A DNA stretch of 64,000 nucleotides, taken from assembly GCA_000620945.1 (NCBI GenBank), contig JHZO01000004.1, positions 434,001 through 498,000 on the forward strand, given 5' to 3'. Positions 1 to 7,401 of this stretch are shown one piece after another. Origin of the DNA: [Clostridium] viride DSM 6836 (GTDB lineage: Bacteria; Bacillota; Clostridia; Oscillospirales; Oscillospiraceae). The notes under the pieces are model-generated. The model had not been told where the DNA came from, ran no database searches, and was given only the letters and a program-made list of their open reading frames with translations. Position numbers and translations under genes: made by a program. Position 1 is the first letter of the stretch. Each line of letters opens with the position of its first letter.

Positions 1-167
1 TCAATAAAAAATATCAAATAGGAAGACATTTCCTTCCATCAACACATATGTTAGAGATTTTGAAAGCTGATTGTGAACAGCAACAAAATACTTGGTGCGC
101 ATAAAATGGAATGATGAACAGAAAGAATGGTTCATTTTATTAATTTGACAGGGACAGGTGTTAATAT

Positions 168-1646
168 ATGTACAATGAAACATGCCCTCCCAATTCGACA
201 CAACATGTTGTAATGAGAGGCGATACCTTCTGGAAACTATCGCAGGCTTATGGTGTTAGCGTCGAACGTATCATGGAAGCTAACCCAGGCACCACCGCCG
301 ACAACTTGCAAATTGGATCGACCCTATGCATTCCAACGGCACCGAACAGCACAATTACCCCGACACCGACACCGATGAAACCGGCGAAACTGGAGAAATT
401 GCCGCCGACAGAACCACCTCAGCAGCAGGTCTGCCCGGAAGGGACCTTTCTCCATACGATTCAAGCAGGCGATACCTTCTGGAAACTGTCGCTGGCTTAT
501 GGTGTTAGCGTCGAACGTATCATGGTAGCTAACCCGGGTACCAACCCTGACAACTTGCAAATAAGTTCGACTCTATGCATCCCAACGGCACCGAAAAGCG
601 CTGTTACCCCAACACCGACGCCGATGAAACCGATGAAACCGGCGAAGCTGGAGAAACTACCGGCGACAGAACCGCTCCAGCGTCAGACCTGCCCGGAAGG
701 CACCTTTCTCCATACGATTCAAGCAGGGGATACCTTCTGGAAACTGTCGCTGGCTTATGGTGTTAGCGTCGAAAGCATCATGGATGCTAACCCGGGTACC
801 AACCCTGACAACTTGCAAATAGGTTCAACTCTATGCATCCCAACGGCACCGAAAAGCGCTGTTACCCCAACACCGACGCCGATGAAACCGATGAAACCGG
901 CGAAGCTGGAGAAATTGCCGCCGGTACCAGAGACACCTCCGCCGACACCGGTGGCACCGCCGGTACCAGTGACACCTCCGCCGGCACCAGTGACACCTCC
1001 GCCGGCACCAGTGACACCTCCGCCGGCACCAGTGACACCTCCGCCGGCACCAGTGACACCTCCGCCGGAACCAGTGACACCTCCACCGGCACCAGTGACA
1101 CCTCCCCCAGCACCGGTAGCACCGCCGACACCGGTGGCACCACCGGCACCAGTGACACCTCCCCCAGCACCGGTAGCACCGCCGACACCGGTGGCACCGC
1201 CGACACCGGTGGCACCGCCGACACCGGTGGCACCGCCGACACCGGTAGCACCGCCGACACCGGTGACACCGCCGATACGGATGGCACCGCCGAAATTGAT
1301 GGCAAAACCCTTATGTTCTCAGAACAATTTTACCTATATCATAGAAAGCTGTGATACCATTTGCGGAATCGCAAGGAAATACTATGTTAGCGTGGAAAGC
1401 ATCTTGAAGAATAACCCAGGAATGGATCCAAGTTGCTTGCAGCCGGGAACATGTATCTGCGTGCCGATCAACTGTTGTGGGGAGAATACCTGCCGTTACA
1501 CGGTCAGACCGGGAGATACCCTAAACAGAATCGCGAATCGATGCAATGTTTGCCCTTCGGCCCTCATTGCAGCAAATCCAAACATTGATTTCGACCATTT
1601 AATAAGATGTCAGATCATTTGTATTCCCAATGCTAAGTTTGAGTGA
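168..1646 (+). CDS. LysM-repeat protein with proline-rich linker
   Basis: A 492-residue protein with five LysM modules, at about residues 12-56, 94-138, 180-224, 386-432 and 441-487. Modules 1-3 are near copies (GDTFWKLS, YGVSVE, ANPGT, STLCIP). Modules 4-5 are cysteine-rich and diverged. A proline-rich linker (units PVTPPPA, then PVAPPT) fills about 250-372. LysM modules bind peptidoglycan or other N-acetylglucosamine polymers. No signal peptide or membrane segment is visible, which would fit a mother-cell spore-coat or cortex protein of the SafA type rather than an exported hydrolase; that is inference. The start ATG follows an AGGTG-like site by 7 bases. It is codirectional with the recombinase and probably lies inside the skin-like element. 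No catalytic domain is visible. Confidence 0.85.
   Translation: MYNETCPPNSTQHVVMRGDTFWKLSQAYGVSVERIMEANPGTTADNLQIGSTLCIPTAPNSTITPTPTPMKPAKLEKLPPTEPPQQQVCPEGTFLHTIQAGDTFWKLSLAYGVSVERIMVANPGTNPDNLQISSTLCIPTAPKSAVTPTPTPMKPMKPAKLEKLPATEPLQRQTCPEGTFLHTIQAGDTFWKLSLAYGVSVESIMDANPGTNPDNLQIGSTLCIPTAPKSAVTPTPTPMKPMKPAKLEKLPPVPETPPPTPVAPPVPVTPPPAPVTPPPAPVTPPPAPVTPPPAPVTPPPEPVTPPPAPVTPPPAPVAPPTPVAPPAPVTPPPAPVAPPTPVAPPTPVAPPTPVAPPTPVAPPTPVTPPIRMAPPKLMAKPLCSQNNFTYIIESCDTICGIARKYYVSVESILKNNPGMDPSCLQPGTCICVPINCCGENTCRYTVRPGDTLNRIANRCNVCPSALIAANPNIDFDHLIRCQIICIPNAKFE
219..925 (+). repeat. Three tandem LysM-coding repeats (249 and 258 bp periods)
   Basis: The sequence around GGCGATACCTTCTGGAAACT recurs from 219, 468 and about 726. 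The second and third units are offset by exactly 258 bp (CTGCCCGGAA at 431 and 689). The first offset is 249 bp, because one MKP triplet is missing from the first linker. The high nucleotide identity, third positions included, indicates recent duplication. All periods are multiples of three, so gain or loss of units keeps the frame. Confidence 0.9.
930..1284 (+). repeat. Proline-coding minisatellite, 21-bp and 18-bp units
   Basis: The linker of the LysM gene consists of 21-bp units encoding PVTPPPA (roughly 950-1120) followed by 18-bp units encoding PVAPPT (roughly 1120-1270), with a few mixed units. Both lengths are multiples of three, so copy-number change would alter linker length without a frameshift. 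Long open frames on both strands here are a by-product of the repeats. Confidence 0.9.
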
Positions 1647-1708
1647 ATCACGTTGCAAATAGGATCAATCTGGTTTGCTTCGCAAAACAATTGAACTGAT
1701 TAAGGATA

Positions 1709-1756
1709 ATAATAAAAACAGGAGTTCTAATGGGCTCCTGTTTTTATTATGAATCA
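1709..1756 (+). terminator. Rho-independent terminator after the LysM gene
   Basis: A perfect 16-bp stem (ATAATAAAAACAGGAG at 1709-1724 with its complement at 1735-1750) has a 10-base loop. The arms carry A-runs and T-runs, so it can work in either direction. It lies 63 bp past the LysM stop codon. Confidence 0.85.
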
Positions 1757-1861
1757 TTGGACGGGTATCCCTCCCAAAAACGGAGTGGAACGAATGAGAA
1801 CAACAGGCCATTAGTTTGAGAGGAACGATAACTAAATCATAACAATTACGGGGTGGAATGG

Positions 1862-3565
1862 ATGAAAGAGCAAAAGAGCATGGCAATCTACTCCCGAAAG
1901 TCCAAATTTACCGGCAAGGGTGAAAGCATTGAAAACCAGATCGAACTGTGTCGGCAGTACATTCGGGTCAATCGCGGTGATGAGGCGGCAGATGGCGTCT
2001 TGGTTTATGAGGATGAGGGCTTTTCCGGCGGGAATTTGGAGCGCCCGCAGTTCAAACGCATGATGTCGGATGCAAAAGGGGGGAAGCTATCCACCATTGT
2101 GGTCTATCGTCTGGACCGAATCAGCCGCAACATCGGGGATTTTGCGGGTTTGATTGAATCATTGAATGAGATGAAAATTTCCTTTGTTTCCATCAAGGAA
2201 CAGTTTGACACCAATTCCCCCATGGGCCGAGCCATGATGTACATCGCCTCGGTTTTCTCACAATTGGAGAGAGAGACGATTGCCGAGCGCATTCGGGATA
2301 ATATGCACGAGCTTGCCAAGAGTGGACGATGGTTGGGAGGAACAACACCGACAGGATATGGCTCGGAACAGGTGCAGAGGATGACGGTGGACGGCAAAGT
2401 ACGGAAGTCCTGTAAACTGCAAATCATACCCGAGGAAGCGGAGTTGGTACGGTTTATTTTTGCAAAGTTTCTTGAGACGTGCTCCCTGACCCACACCGAT
2501 GCGTTACTGCTACAGCATGGCTATTTAACCAAGAACGGTAAGAACTTTACTCGCTTCGCCATCAAGGGTATCCTGACCAATCCGGTCTACGCTAAGGCAG
2601 ATCCAGCGGTGTGGGACTATTTCCAAGAGCAAGGTGTGGATTTGTTCGCTGAGCAAGCTGAGTTTCACGGGGATCGTGGGGTGATGGCCTATAATCGCAC
2701 CGAGCAAAAGCCAGGAAAAACAAACCAGCTTCGACCCATGGAAGAGTGGATTGTGGCGCTCGGTGCCCACCAGGGCTTAATTGAAGGTGCTGACTGGGTC
2801 AAGGTACAGTACTTACTGGAACAAAACCGAAGCAAGGGTTATCGCAAACCTCGGAGCAATGTGGCACTCTTGTCCGGCTTGCTGGTTTGCGGACACTGCG
2901 GGGATTATATGAGGCCAAAGCTGTCTACGCGTGAAAACGCCGCTGGAGAGAGAATGTTTTCTTACGTCTGTGAAATGAAAGAGCGAAGCCGCAGTCAGCG
3001 CTGCAAGATTCGTAATGTAAACGGGAACCTACTGGACAAGATGGTGATAGAGGAACTGAAACGACTGCCTCAGCAGGACAGCCAATTCCGGCAGTATTTG
3101 AAACAGGGCGAGCAGCTAATCCGAGGCAACCCGAAGGAGTATGATCAGCAATTGGAACAGCTGGATAAGGCGCTAGGGGAGAAGAAACAAGAAATAGGCA
3201 CGCTACTGAGCACGCTTGGCAAGGCCTCCGGTAGCGTTGCTGAAGACTACCTCCTACGTCGAATAGAAGATCTGCACAGTCAAGCGGAAGGATTGCGTCA
3301 GCAAAGTGAGGAGCTCAGGCGCATCACCGCAGGTCCTGCCATGGCGAATCTGCAGTTCGACTTGTTACGCCAGATGGTGAGCTCCTTCGCTGACACCATT
3401 GGTGCCATGACCATAGAGCAGCAACGAGCTGCCCTTCGCTCCTGTGTACGCAAGTTAGTCTGGGATGGGGAGAATATTGAGCTCTATCTCTTTGGTTCTG
3501 AGGGGGAAGTGGACTTCTCAGAACTGAGCCATTCCAATGAGACCTTGTGTGAGGATAGCAAATGA
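1862..3565 (+). CDS. spoIVCA: Large serine recombinase, probable sigK-element excisionase
   Basis: A 567-residue site-specific recombinase. An N-terminal resolvase domain has the catalytic serine in the YSRKS motif (Ser11) and an arginine-rich VVYRLDRISRN segment. A recombinase DNA-binding domain follows, then a zinc ribbon (CGHC at about 343-346 with two more cysteines at about 366-381) and a coiled-coil-rich C-terminus. This is the layout of large serine integrases. ATG 1862 is chosen because GGGGTGG lies 5 bases upstream; an in-frame GTG at 1853 overlaps that site. The stop codon TGA (3563-3565) lies inside the AATGA pentamer where the sigK 3' half begins. The symbol rests on this context: in Bacillus subtilis and Clostridioides difficile such a recombinase excises the skin element from sigK. 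A prophage integrase that happens to sit in sigK is the alternative. Confidence 0.85.
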   Translation: MKEQKSMAIYSRKSKFTGKGESIENQIELCRQYIRVNRGDEAADGVLVYEDEGFSGGNLERPQFKRMMSDAKGGKLSTIVVYRLDRISRNIGDFAGLIESLNEMKISFVSIKEQFDTNSPMGRAMMYIASVFSQLERETIAERIRDNMHELAKSGRWLGGTTPTGYGSEQVQRMTVDGKVRKSCKLQIIPEEAELVRFIFAKFLETCSLTHTDALLLQHGYLTKNGKNFTRFAIKGILTNPVYAKADPAVWDYFQEQGVDLFAEQAEFHGDRGVMAYNRTEQKPGKTNQLRPMEEWIVALGAHQGLIEGADWVKVQYLLEQNRSKGYRKPRSNVALLSGLLVCGHCGDYMRPKLSTRENAAGERMFSYVCEMKERSRSQRCKIRNVNGNLLDKMVIEELKRLPQQDSQFRQYLKQGEQLIRGNPKEYDQQLEQLDKALGEKKQEIGTLLSTLGKASGSVAEDYLLRRIEDLHSQAEGLRQQSEELRRITAGPAMANLQFDLLRQMVSSFADTIGAMTIEQQRAALRSCVRKLVWDGENIELYLFGSEGEVDFSELSHSNETLCEDSK

Positions 3566-3570
3566 GATCC
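3536..3570 (+). other. Candidate att junction of the sigK-interrupting element
   Basis: The pentamer AATGA occurs at 3561-3565, where the recombinase ORF ends and sigK coding sequence (N-E-I-L-M-H-F) begins. AATGA is the core reported for skin excision in Bacillus subtilis. A second copy, extended to AATGAGA, lies 25 bp upstream at 3536-3542 inside the recombinase gene. The partner site is expected at the end of the sigK 5' half, left of the window. The exact crossover is inferred. Confidence 0.6.
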
Positions 3571-3929
3571 TAATGCATTTTAGGAGCCAGCGAAAGTTAC
3601 AAGGGGAAGTTTCTCTCTCCGACACATTGGATTCAGACAAAGAAGGAAACTCCCTATCTCTCATGGACGTCATTAGCGTTGACGATAACATGCTAGAACT
3701 CGTAGATGCTAGGGACGCCTGCGTGAAAGTTAGGAGGTGTGTCAAAGATTACTTATCGCCCAGGGAAGCTATGGTGATCATTATGCGCTATGGACTCGAT
3801 AACAAAGCTCCCCGTACCCAACGTGAAATCGCGAATCAATGTGGCATATCACGCTCCTATGTCTCACGAATTGAGAAAAAAGCCCTTGAAAAACTGAAGG
3901 AAGAATTCGAAAAAAAAGAAAAGGGATAA
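3561..3929 (+). CDS. sigK: 3' half of split sigK (C-terminal part of sigma-K)
   Basis: The reading frame from 3561 encodes the second half of a sporulation sigma-70 factor. It starts with NEILMHFRS, then SLSDTLDSDKEGN, a region-4 helix-turn-helix (TQREIA, GISRSYVSRIEKKAL) and a lysine-rich tail. From memory of the family this matches the C-terminal half of Bacillus sigma-K, the SpoIIIC part of the spoIVCB/spoIIIC split gene. Region 2, which binds core RNA polymerase and the -10 element, is missing, so this piece cannot be a working sigma factor alone. The eight codons before 3561 that extend the frame are recombinase sequence in another frame. The expected function, late mother-cell transcription after excision joins the halves, is inferred from context. 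Confidence 0.85.
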   Translation, partial: NEILMHFRSQRKLQGEVSLSDTLDSDKEGNSLSLMDVISVDDNMLELVDARDACVKVRRCVKDYLSPREAMVIIMRYGLDNKAPRTQREIANQCGISRSYVSRIEKKALEKLKEEFEKKEKG

Positions 3930-3944
3930 GTTCTTTGGGTTGGT

Positions 3945-3990
3945 ACGCTCCTCCTCTGTCTTTGCATGAGACGGAGGGGGAGCGTTCTTT
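3945..3990 (+). terminator. Terminator after sigK
   Basis: A 16-bp stem with two G-U pairs (ACGCTCCTCCTCTGTC at 3945-3960, partner at 3970-3985) is followed by TTCTTT. It lies 16 bp after the sigK stop codon. Confidence 0.8.
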
Positions 3991-4365
3991 GTCGAAAGAG
4001 AACGAAAAATGAAAGATATGAACCTGAAACTTTCATATTGAATCTGTATTATCTCTGAAAATTATACTTGTCATTTAGTACTAATTCTAGCCATAAATAG
4101 GGGGAGTGGATGGGAAATCCTATAAAATTTATAGATCATTGGTATAAGAATAGGCGTATTGCGCAAAAATAAAGCCGTAAAATTGCGTAAAGTTTGGTTG
4201 ATATTGGCCTTGAATTATGACAAATTTTCATGACGCTAGCAAAAACTCTGATTTTACTAATGGAAATTCGCTTCGTATAATGAAAGACATCTTCCGGATA
4301 CTTGTAAATTCGGTTCAAAGGATTTCTTGAACCAAGGATCCAGGAGAGATTTACGTAAAGAGTTA
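3991..4365. other. AT-rich intergenic stretch, no gene seen
   Basis: No coding sequence with a convincing ribosome binding site or family resemblance is seen. A short inverted repeat (TGAAAG at about 4010 with CTTTCA near 4030) is present. The stretch is richer in A and T than its surroundings. It could hold the promoter of the structured RNA that follows, but no clear -35/-10 pair was found. Confidence 0.5.
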
Positions 4366-4480
4366 TTTTATCTGGTATGGCAGCGTGAGAGGGGGTCCCA
4401 CGGGCCCAGCAGATAAAATTCACTCCCTCATTACTCGGCAGAAGAGATCGACCGGCTCAGTCGGTCTCTTTTGCTTTTTC
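4366..4480 (+). ncRNA. Candidate structured RNA ending in a terminator
   Basis: A perfect 9-bp closing stem (TTTTATCTG at 4366-4374, CAGATAAAA at 4410-4418) encloses a 35-base GC-rich loop that can fold on itself (GGGGGTCCCACGGGCCC). A free-standing terminator follows at 4443-4480. No ORF accounts for the terminator. It could be a small RNA or a leader/attenuator. I do not recognise it as a known riboswitch or housekeeping RNA. Confidence 0.35.
4443..4480 (+). terminator. Terminator without an upstream gene
   Basis: A 10-bp stem with one G-U pair (AGAGATCGAC at 4443-4452, partner at 4460-4469) is followed by TTTTGCTTTTTC. The nearest upstream gene, the sigK half, already has its own terminator about 460 bp earlier, so this one probably ends a separate transcript. 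Confidence 0.75.
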
Positions 4481-4632
4481 TATGCCAAAAAGTAGGAATG
4501 AAGGAAAGCGGTTTTCCAGGTGGCAAGATGCCTGCTTTCCTTCCTGAAAAAGGGAAAAGACAAAATAGAACCGGGTCAAAAATTTTTTTGGGAAAGATGA
4601 ATAGAATTGATTACACCATGCAATTTCCTCAT

Positions 4633-4661
4633 TTTACAAGATACACAGCCGTAGCTATACT
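4633..4661 (+). promoter_or_regulatory. Sigma-A promoter for the permease gene
   Basis: TTTACA at 4633-4638, a 17-bp spacer and TATACT at 4656-4661. The predicted start near 4668 gives a leader of about 180 bases before the permease ATG. A second TATACTTTGC copy at about 4686 lacks a good -35. The short open frames between 4471 and 4847 look non-coding. Confidence 0.65.
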
Positions 4662-4847
4662 TTGCTTATCCCGAACGGAGCCCACATATACTTTGCATGG
4701 GAATTCTTTTGAGAAGGGAGTGGGAAGCGAAGAGACGTGTACGCGGGCAGGAAAGGAAACGAACACCTAGCACGCGACAAAAGGGTAATCGTAGCACAAT
4801 TCTAGAAGCAAATTGAGAAAAAGAGTATATGGAAAAGAGGTAAGAGT

Positions 4848-6302
4848 ATGAGTAATCAACCTCCAAGCAAAGGCGGAATTGGCGCATTTGACTTCTTCTG
4901 CATCGGATTTGGTGCAATCGTCGGTGTTGGCTGGGCTGTCTCCATCAACAAGTGGATGGCAAACTGCGGCGGACCCCTGCCAGCTTCTCTCGGTTATATC
5001 ATTGCCCTTGTCATGATGGTTCCCGTGGCGCTGTGCTATTGTGAATTGGCCCCCATGATGCCCGTTGCCGGCGGCGGCATGGCATATTCCTATCGTGCAT
5101 TCAACCAAACCATTTCCTTTATTTCTGGTTGGGCAGCCTTCGGCGCCTTTGTAACCATCATTCCTTGGGAAGCCATTTACGTATGCGACATCCTGAGCAT
5201 TCTCTTCCCCGTATTGAAGTCCGGCGATCCTCTCTATTCAATAGCCGGATCCGATATCTACTTAGGTAGTATTATCTTAGGCACCATTTTCTCCTTCGCT
5301 TTGTTTTACATCAACTACAAAGGCGCCTCCGCTTCCGCTGGTTTGCAGAGAGTGCTTACCATCATCCTGTTGGGCGCCGGTGTTCTCGCAATGGTGGCAT
5401 CCCTTATCCACTTCGATGCCAACAACTTTAAGCCCATTTACGAGAACGTTGGCCGTGGTAGCCACAGCAGCTTCCTGGGTGGTGCGTTTGCTATCCTGGC
5501 TTCCGCCCCCTTCTTCCTGGCTGGTTTTGAAACCATTCCTCAGGCAATTGAAGATGCCTCTGGCGATGTCACCTCCGTTGGTAAGACCGTGGTGCTCTCC
5601 GTTGGCCTGGCTTGTATCTTCTACGCAGGTCTGCTCTTCTGCTTGGGCGGTGCATTCCCCTGGCAGCAGTTCTTCAGCGACCTTAAGACCCCCGCAGCTG
5701 GTAACCTCTTCAAGGAGATCTATGCTGGCGCACCTGGCGTTGCCCTCTATACCATCATTCTGGTTGGCGCAGTCTGCGGCCTGCTGACCACTTGGAACGG
5801 CTTCATGATGGCTTCTCCTCGTCTGATGATGTCCATGGCAAGAGCTTACATGCTTCCCCAGTGGCTGGCAAAAGAGCATCCCAAGTATGGCACTCCCGTC
5901 AATGCAATGATCTGCTGCTTGGTTCTCTCCATCGCTGGTCCCTTCCTGGGCATGGGTCTGATCGATCCCCTGACTTCCTTCTCCGCAGCTGGCTTCGTGC
6001 TTTCCTGGTTCCTCACCTCCGCAAGCTGCATCCGTCTGCGCCAGAAGGAACCCGATGCACACCGTCCCTACAAGCTCCCCGGTGGCATTGCAATGGCTGG
6101 CTTCGCTTGCCTCATGATGTTTGCTGTCCTGGTTCTGCTCTTCGTTCCCGGAAACCCCGTCTTCATGGGCGGCATGGCCATCAAGCTGTTCTTCGCATGG
6201 ATGGCTCTGGGCGTTGTCCTCTTCCTGGCTTGCTCCGGTGAGAGAAAAGCAGTCTCCGAAGAAAAGCGCAAGGCTTCCCTGTTTGCTAAGATCGGTGGCT
6301 AA
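4848..6302 (+). CDS. APC-family amino-acid permease
   Basis: A 484-residue, very hydrophobic protein with about 12 membrane segments. The N-terminal helix 1 has the glycine-rich motif FCIGFGAIVGVGW, typical of the amino acid-polyamine-organocation (APC) superfamily, where it helps form the substrate site. It probably imports an amino acid or amine with protons or by exchange; the substrate cannot be read from sequence. ATG 4848 follows AGAGGT by a normal spacing. It is a single-gene unit, with a sigma-A promoter at 4633 and a terminator at 6366. From about 5380 to the end it prefers C-ending codons such as TTC, CTG, TCC and CCC. This differs from neighbouring genes and suggests high expression or a different origin. 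Confidence 0.85.
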   Translation: MSNQPPSKGGIGAFDFFCIGFGAIVGVGWAVSINKWMANCGGPLPASLGYIIALVMMVPVALCYCELAPMMPVAGGGMAYSYRAFNQTISFISGWAAFGAFVTIIPWEAIYVCDILSILFPVLKSGDPLYSIAGSDIYLGSIILGTIFSFALFYINYKGASASAGLQRVLTIILLGAGVLAMVASLIHFDANNFKPIYENVGRGSHSSFLGGAFAILASAPFFLAGFETIPQAIEDASGDVTSVGKTVVLSVGLACIFYAGLLFCLGGAFPWQQFFSDLKTPAAGNLFKEIYAGAPGVALYTIILVGAVCGLLTTWNGFMMASPRLMMSMARAYMLPQWLAKEHPKYGTPVNAMICCLVLSIAGPFLGMGLIDPLTSFSAAGFVLSWFLTSASCIRLRQKEPDAHRPYKLPGGIAMAGFACLMMFAVLVLLFVPGNPVFMGGMAIKLFFAWMALGVVLFLACSGERKAVSEEKRKASLFAKIGG

Positions 6303-6365
6303 TTCTCCTCGGATTCCCACGATCAGTATCTAGTGAACCCGAGCAAACAAATCAAATGAATGGAA

Positions 6366-6398
6366 ATGAGCGCAGCGGAAGCTGCGCTCATTTTTATT
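6366..6398 (+). terminator. Terminator after the permease gene
   Basis: An 11-bp perfect stem (ATGAGCGCAGC at 6366-6376, partner at 6381-6391) with a GGAA tetraloop is followed by TTTTATTTA. Confidence 0.9.
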
Positions 6399-6423
6399 TA
6401 ATATAGAGTTTTATTTAAAGAAT

Positions 6424-6455
6424 AACAAGCTTGCTGTGTAGGCAGCAAGCTTGTT
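6424..6455 (-). terminator. Terminator after the lipoprotein gene
   Basis: A perfect 13-bp stem (AACAAGCTTGCTG at 6424-6436, partner at 6443-6455) lies 16 bp beyond the stop codon of the leftward lipoprotein gene. The T-tract on the minus strand is weak (ATTCTTTAAAT). Confidence 0.65.
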
Positions 6456-6471
6456 AGGGGATTACTTCATA

Positions 6472-7371
6472 TTATACCAGCGGTATTTCCAAGGGTGCCG
6501 CAGAATTGGTCTCTAGGCGGTAGAGATGGGAGGCATCGGTGGCTAGAAGATAGGTTCCGAGGTATTCATTGGTACCGGACGCTTGGCCAAGGGAATAGAC
6601 TTGAATGCGCATACAGACCATATTGTCCACTTTGGCGGTACCTTCCGTGTAATAAAGGTTGTACTGTTTCATACTGGTTCCAGAAAGTCCAAGCAAAGAA
6701 GGGGGGAGGCTCTTGAGAAAGGATACGCCTTCTTGTGCGGTGAGAATAGTCGTTTCCGTCTCGGGCGCTGCCAGCGCATCTGGCTTGGGTGACTTGGAAT
6801 CTTCTGCTTTGTATTGGGGAGTCGCCCAGTCCGGGCTTGGTTCAGGTGCTATGAATGGATCATTGATATCTTCTTGCCAGGCTTGAATCATGAGACGGTT
6901 TTGGTTCCAATCGAGCCGCATGGATAAGTCGGTAAAGGTTTTCAGGTTCTTGCGAGAGAGATAGAGCGTGCCACGTTCTGCATTAAAATCGGGCGGCTTG
7001 TCCATATTTCCTTCGGAATTGATTACAAGAAAGCCAACATTCAAATCAGTTAAACCAAGCATATAGTCCTTGACGCTGTTTCCACCATTCGGAAAATCTT
7101 CATAGACAAAACGATAAACCGGTGGACTGCCTTGGGGGGAAGTGTTTGGATTCTCCCCACGGGAACCACCACCTTGTGAGGAGGGAAGCTCCGAAGAGAC
7201 AAAGTTTGCCTCTTTCCCCTCTAAGATCTGGTTGAGGGAAGGGATCGTTTCTGAATCCACGGTGAAGAGGTTCGGTTCAGAGACATGTGGTTTTCGTTCG
7301 CAGGAGGATAAGGAGAATAGCATGATAAGGCAGAGAAGAAGGGCAGAAAGACGAGATGGATGTGGAGTCAT
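6472..7371 (-). CDS. Lipoprotein of unknown function
   Basis: A 299-residue protein with a lipoprotein signal: a hydrophobic stretch at 8-22 and the lipobox LSSC with Cys24. It should be anchored to the outer face of the membrane. The rest is mostly polar with proline/serine-rich stretches. I do not recognise a domain; the regular hydrophobic pattern (NVGFLVINSEGNM, GTLYLSRKNLK) suggests a beta-rich fold. The start is supported by AAAGGAG ahead of the ATG. It lies 30 bp after the FtsE-like ATPase gene and is probably cotranscribed with it, so the two may form an envelope-related pair. A hairpin terminator follows. Confidence 0.7.
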   Translation of the reverse strand: MTPHPSRLSALLLCLIMLFSLSSCERKPHVSEPNLFTVDSETIPSLNQILEGKEANFVSSELPSSQGGGSRGENPNTSPQGSPPVYRFVYEDFPNGGNSVKDYMLGLTDLNVGFLVINSEGNMDKPPDFNAERGTLYLSRKNLKTFTDLSMRLDWNQNRLMIQAWQEDINDPFIAPEPSPDWATPQYKAEDSKSPKPDALAAPETETTILTAQEGVSFLKSLPPSLLGLSGTSMKQYNLYYTEGTAKVDNMVCMRIQVYSLGQASGTNEYLGTYLLATDASHLYRLETNSAAPLEIPLV

Positions 7372-7401
7372 AGAGGATGCTCTCCTTTGCTAAGCTGGCC
7401 A

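Noticed and set aside
145-150. TTGACA as -35 for the LysM gene
   Set aside because: The -10 would fall on the start codon, so the message would be leaderless.
1-201. Leftward open frame at the left edge
   Set aside because: It overlaps the LysM start, has no recognisable family and runs off the edge; codon use is unlike a real gene.
833-1354. Long frames on both strands across the proline repeats (also 862-1305 minus)
   Set aside because: They are repeat-generated shadows of the LysM gene, with translations made only of repeated Thr/Ser/Gly or Val/Pro units.
4136-4423. Leftward 95-codon frame in the AT-rich gap
   Set aside because: No ribosome binding site and no family resemblance; it covers the structured RNA candidate.
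4471-4770. Rightward 99-codon frame before the permease
   Set aside because: It starts inside a terminator T-tract and runs through the sigma-A promoter.
5277-6320. Leftward 347-codon frame antisense to the permease
   Set aside because: It exists because of the C-ending codon bias of the permease gene; the translation is low-complexity and acidic.
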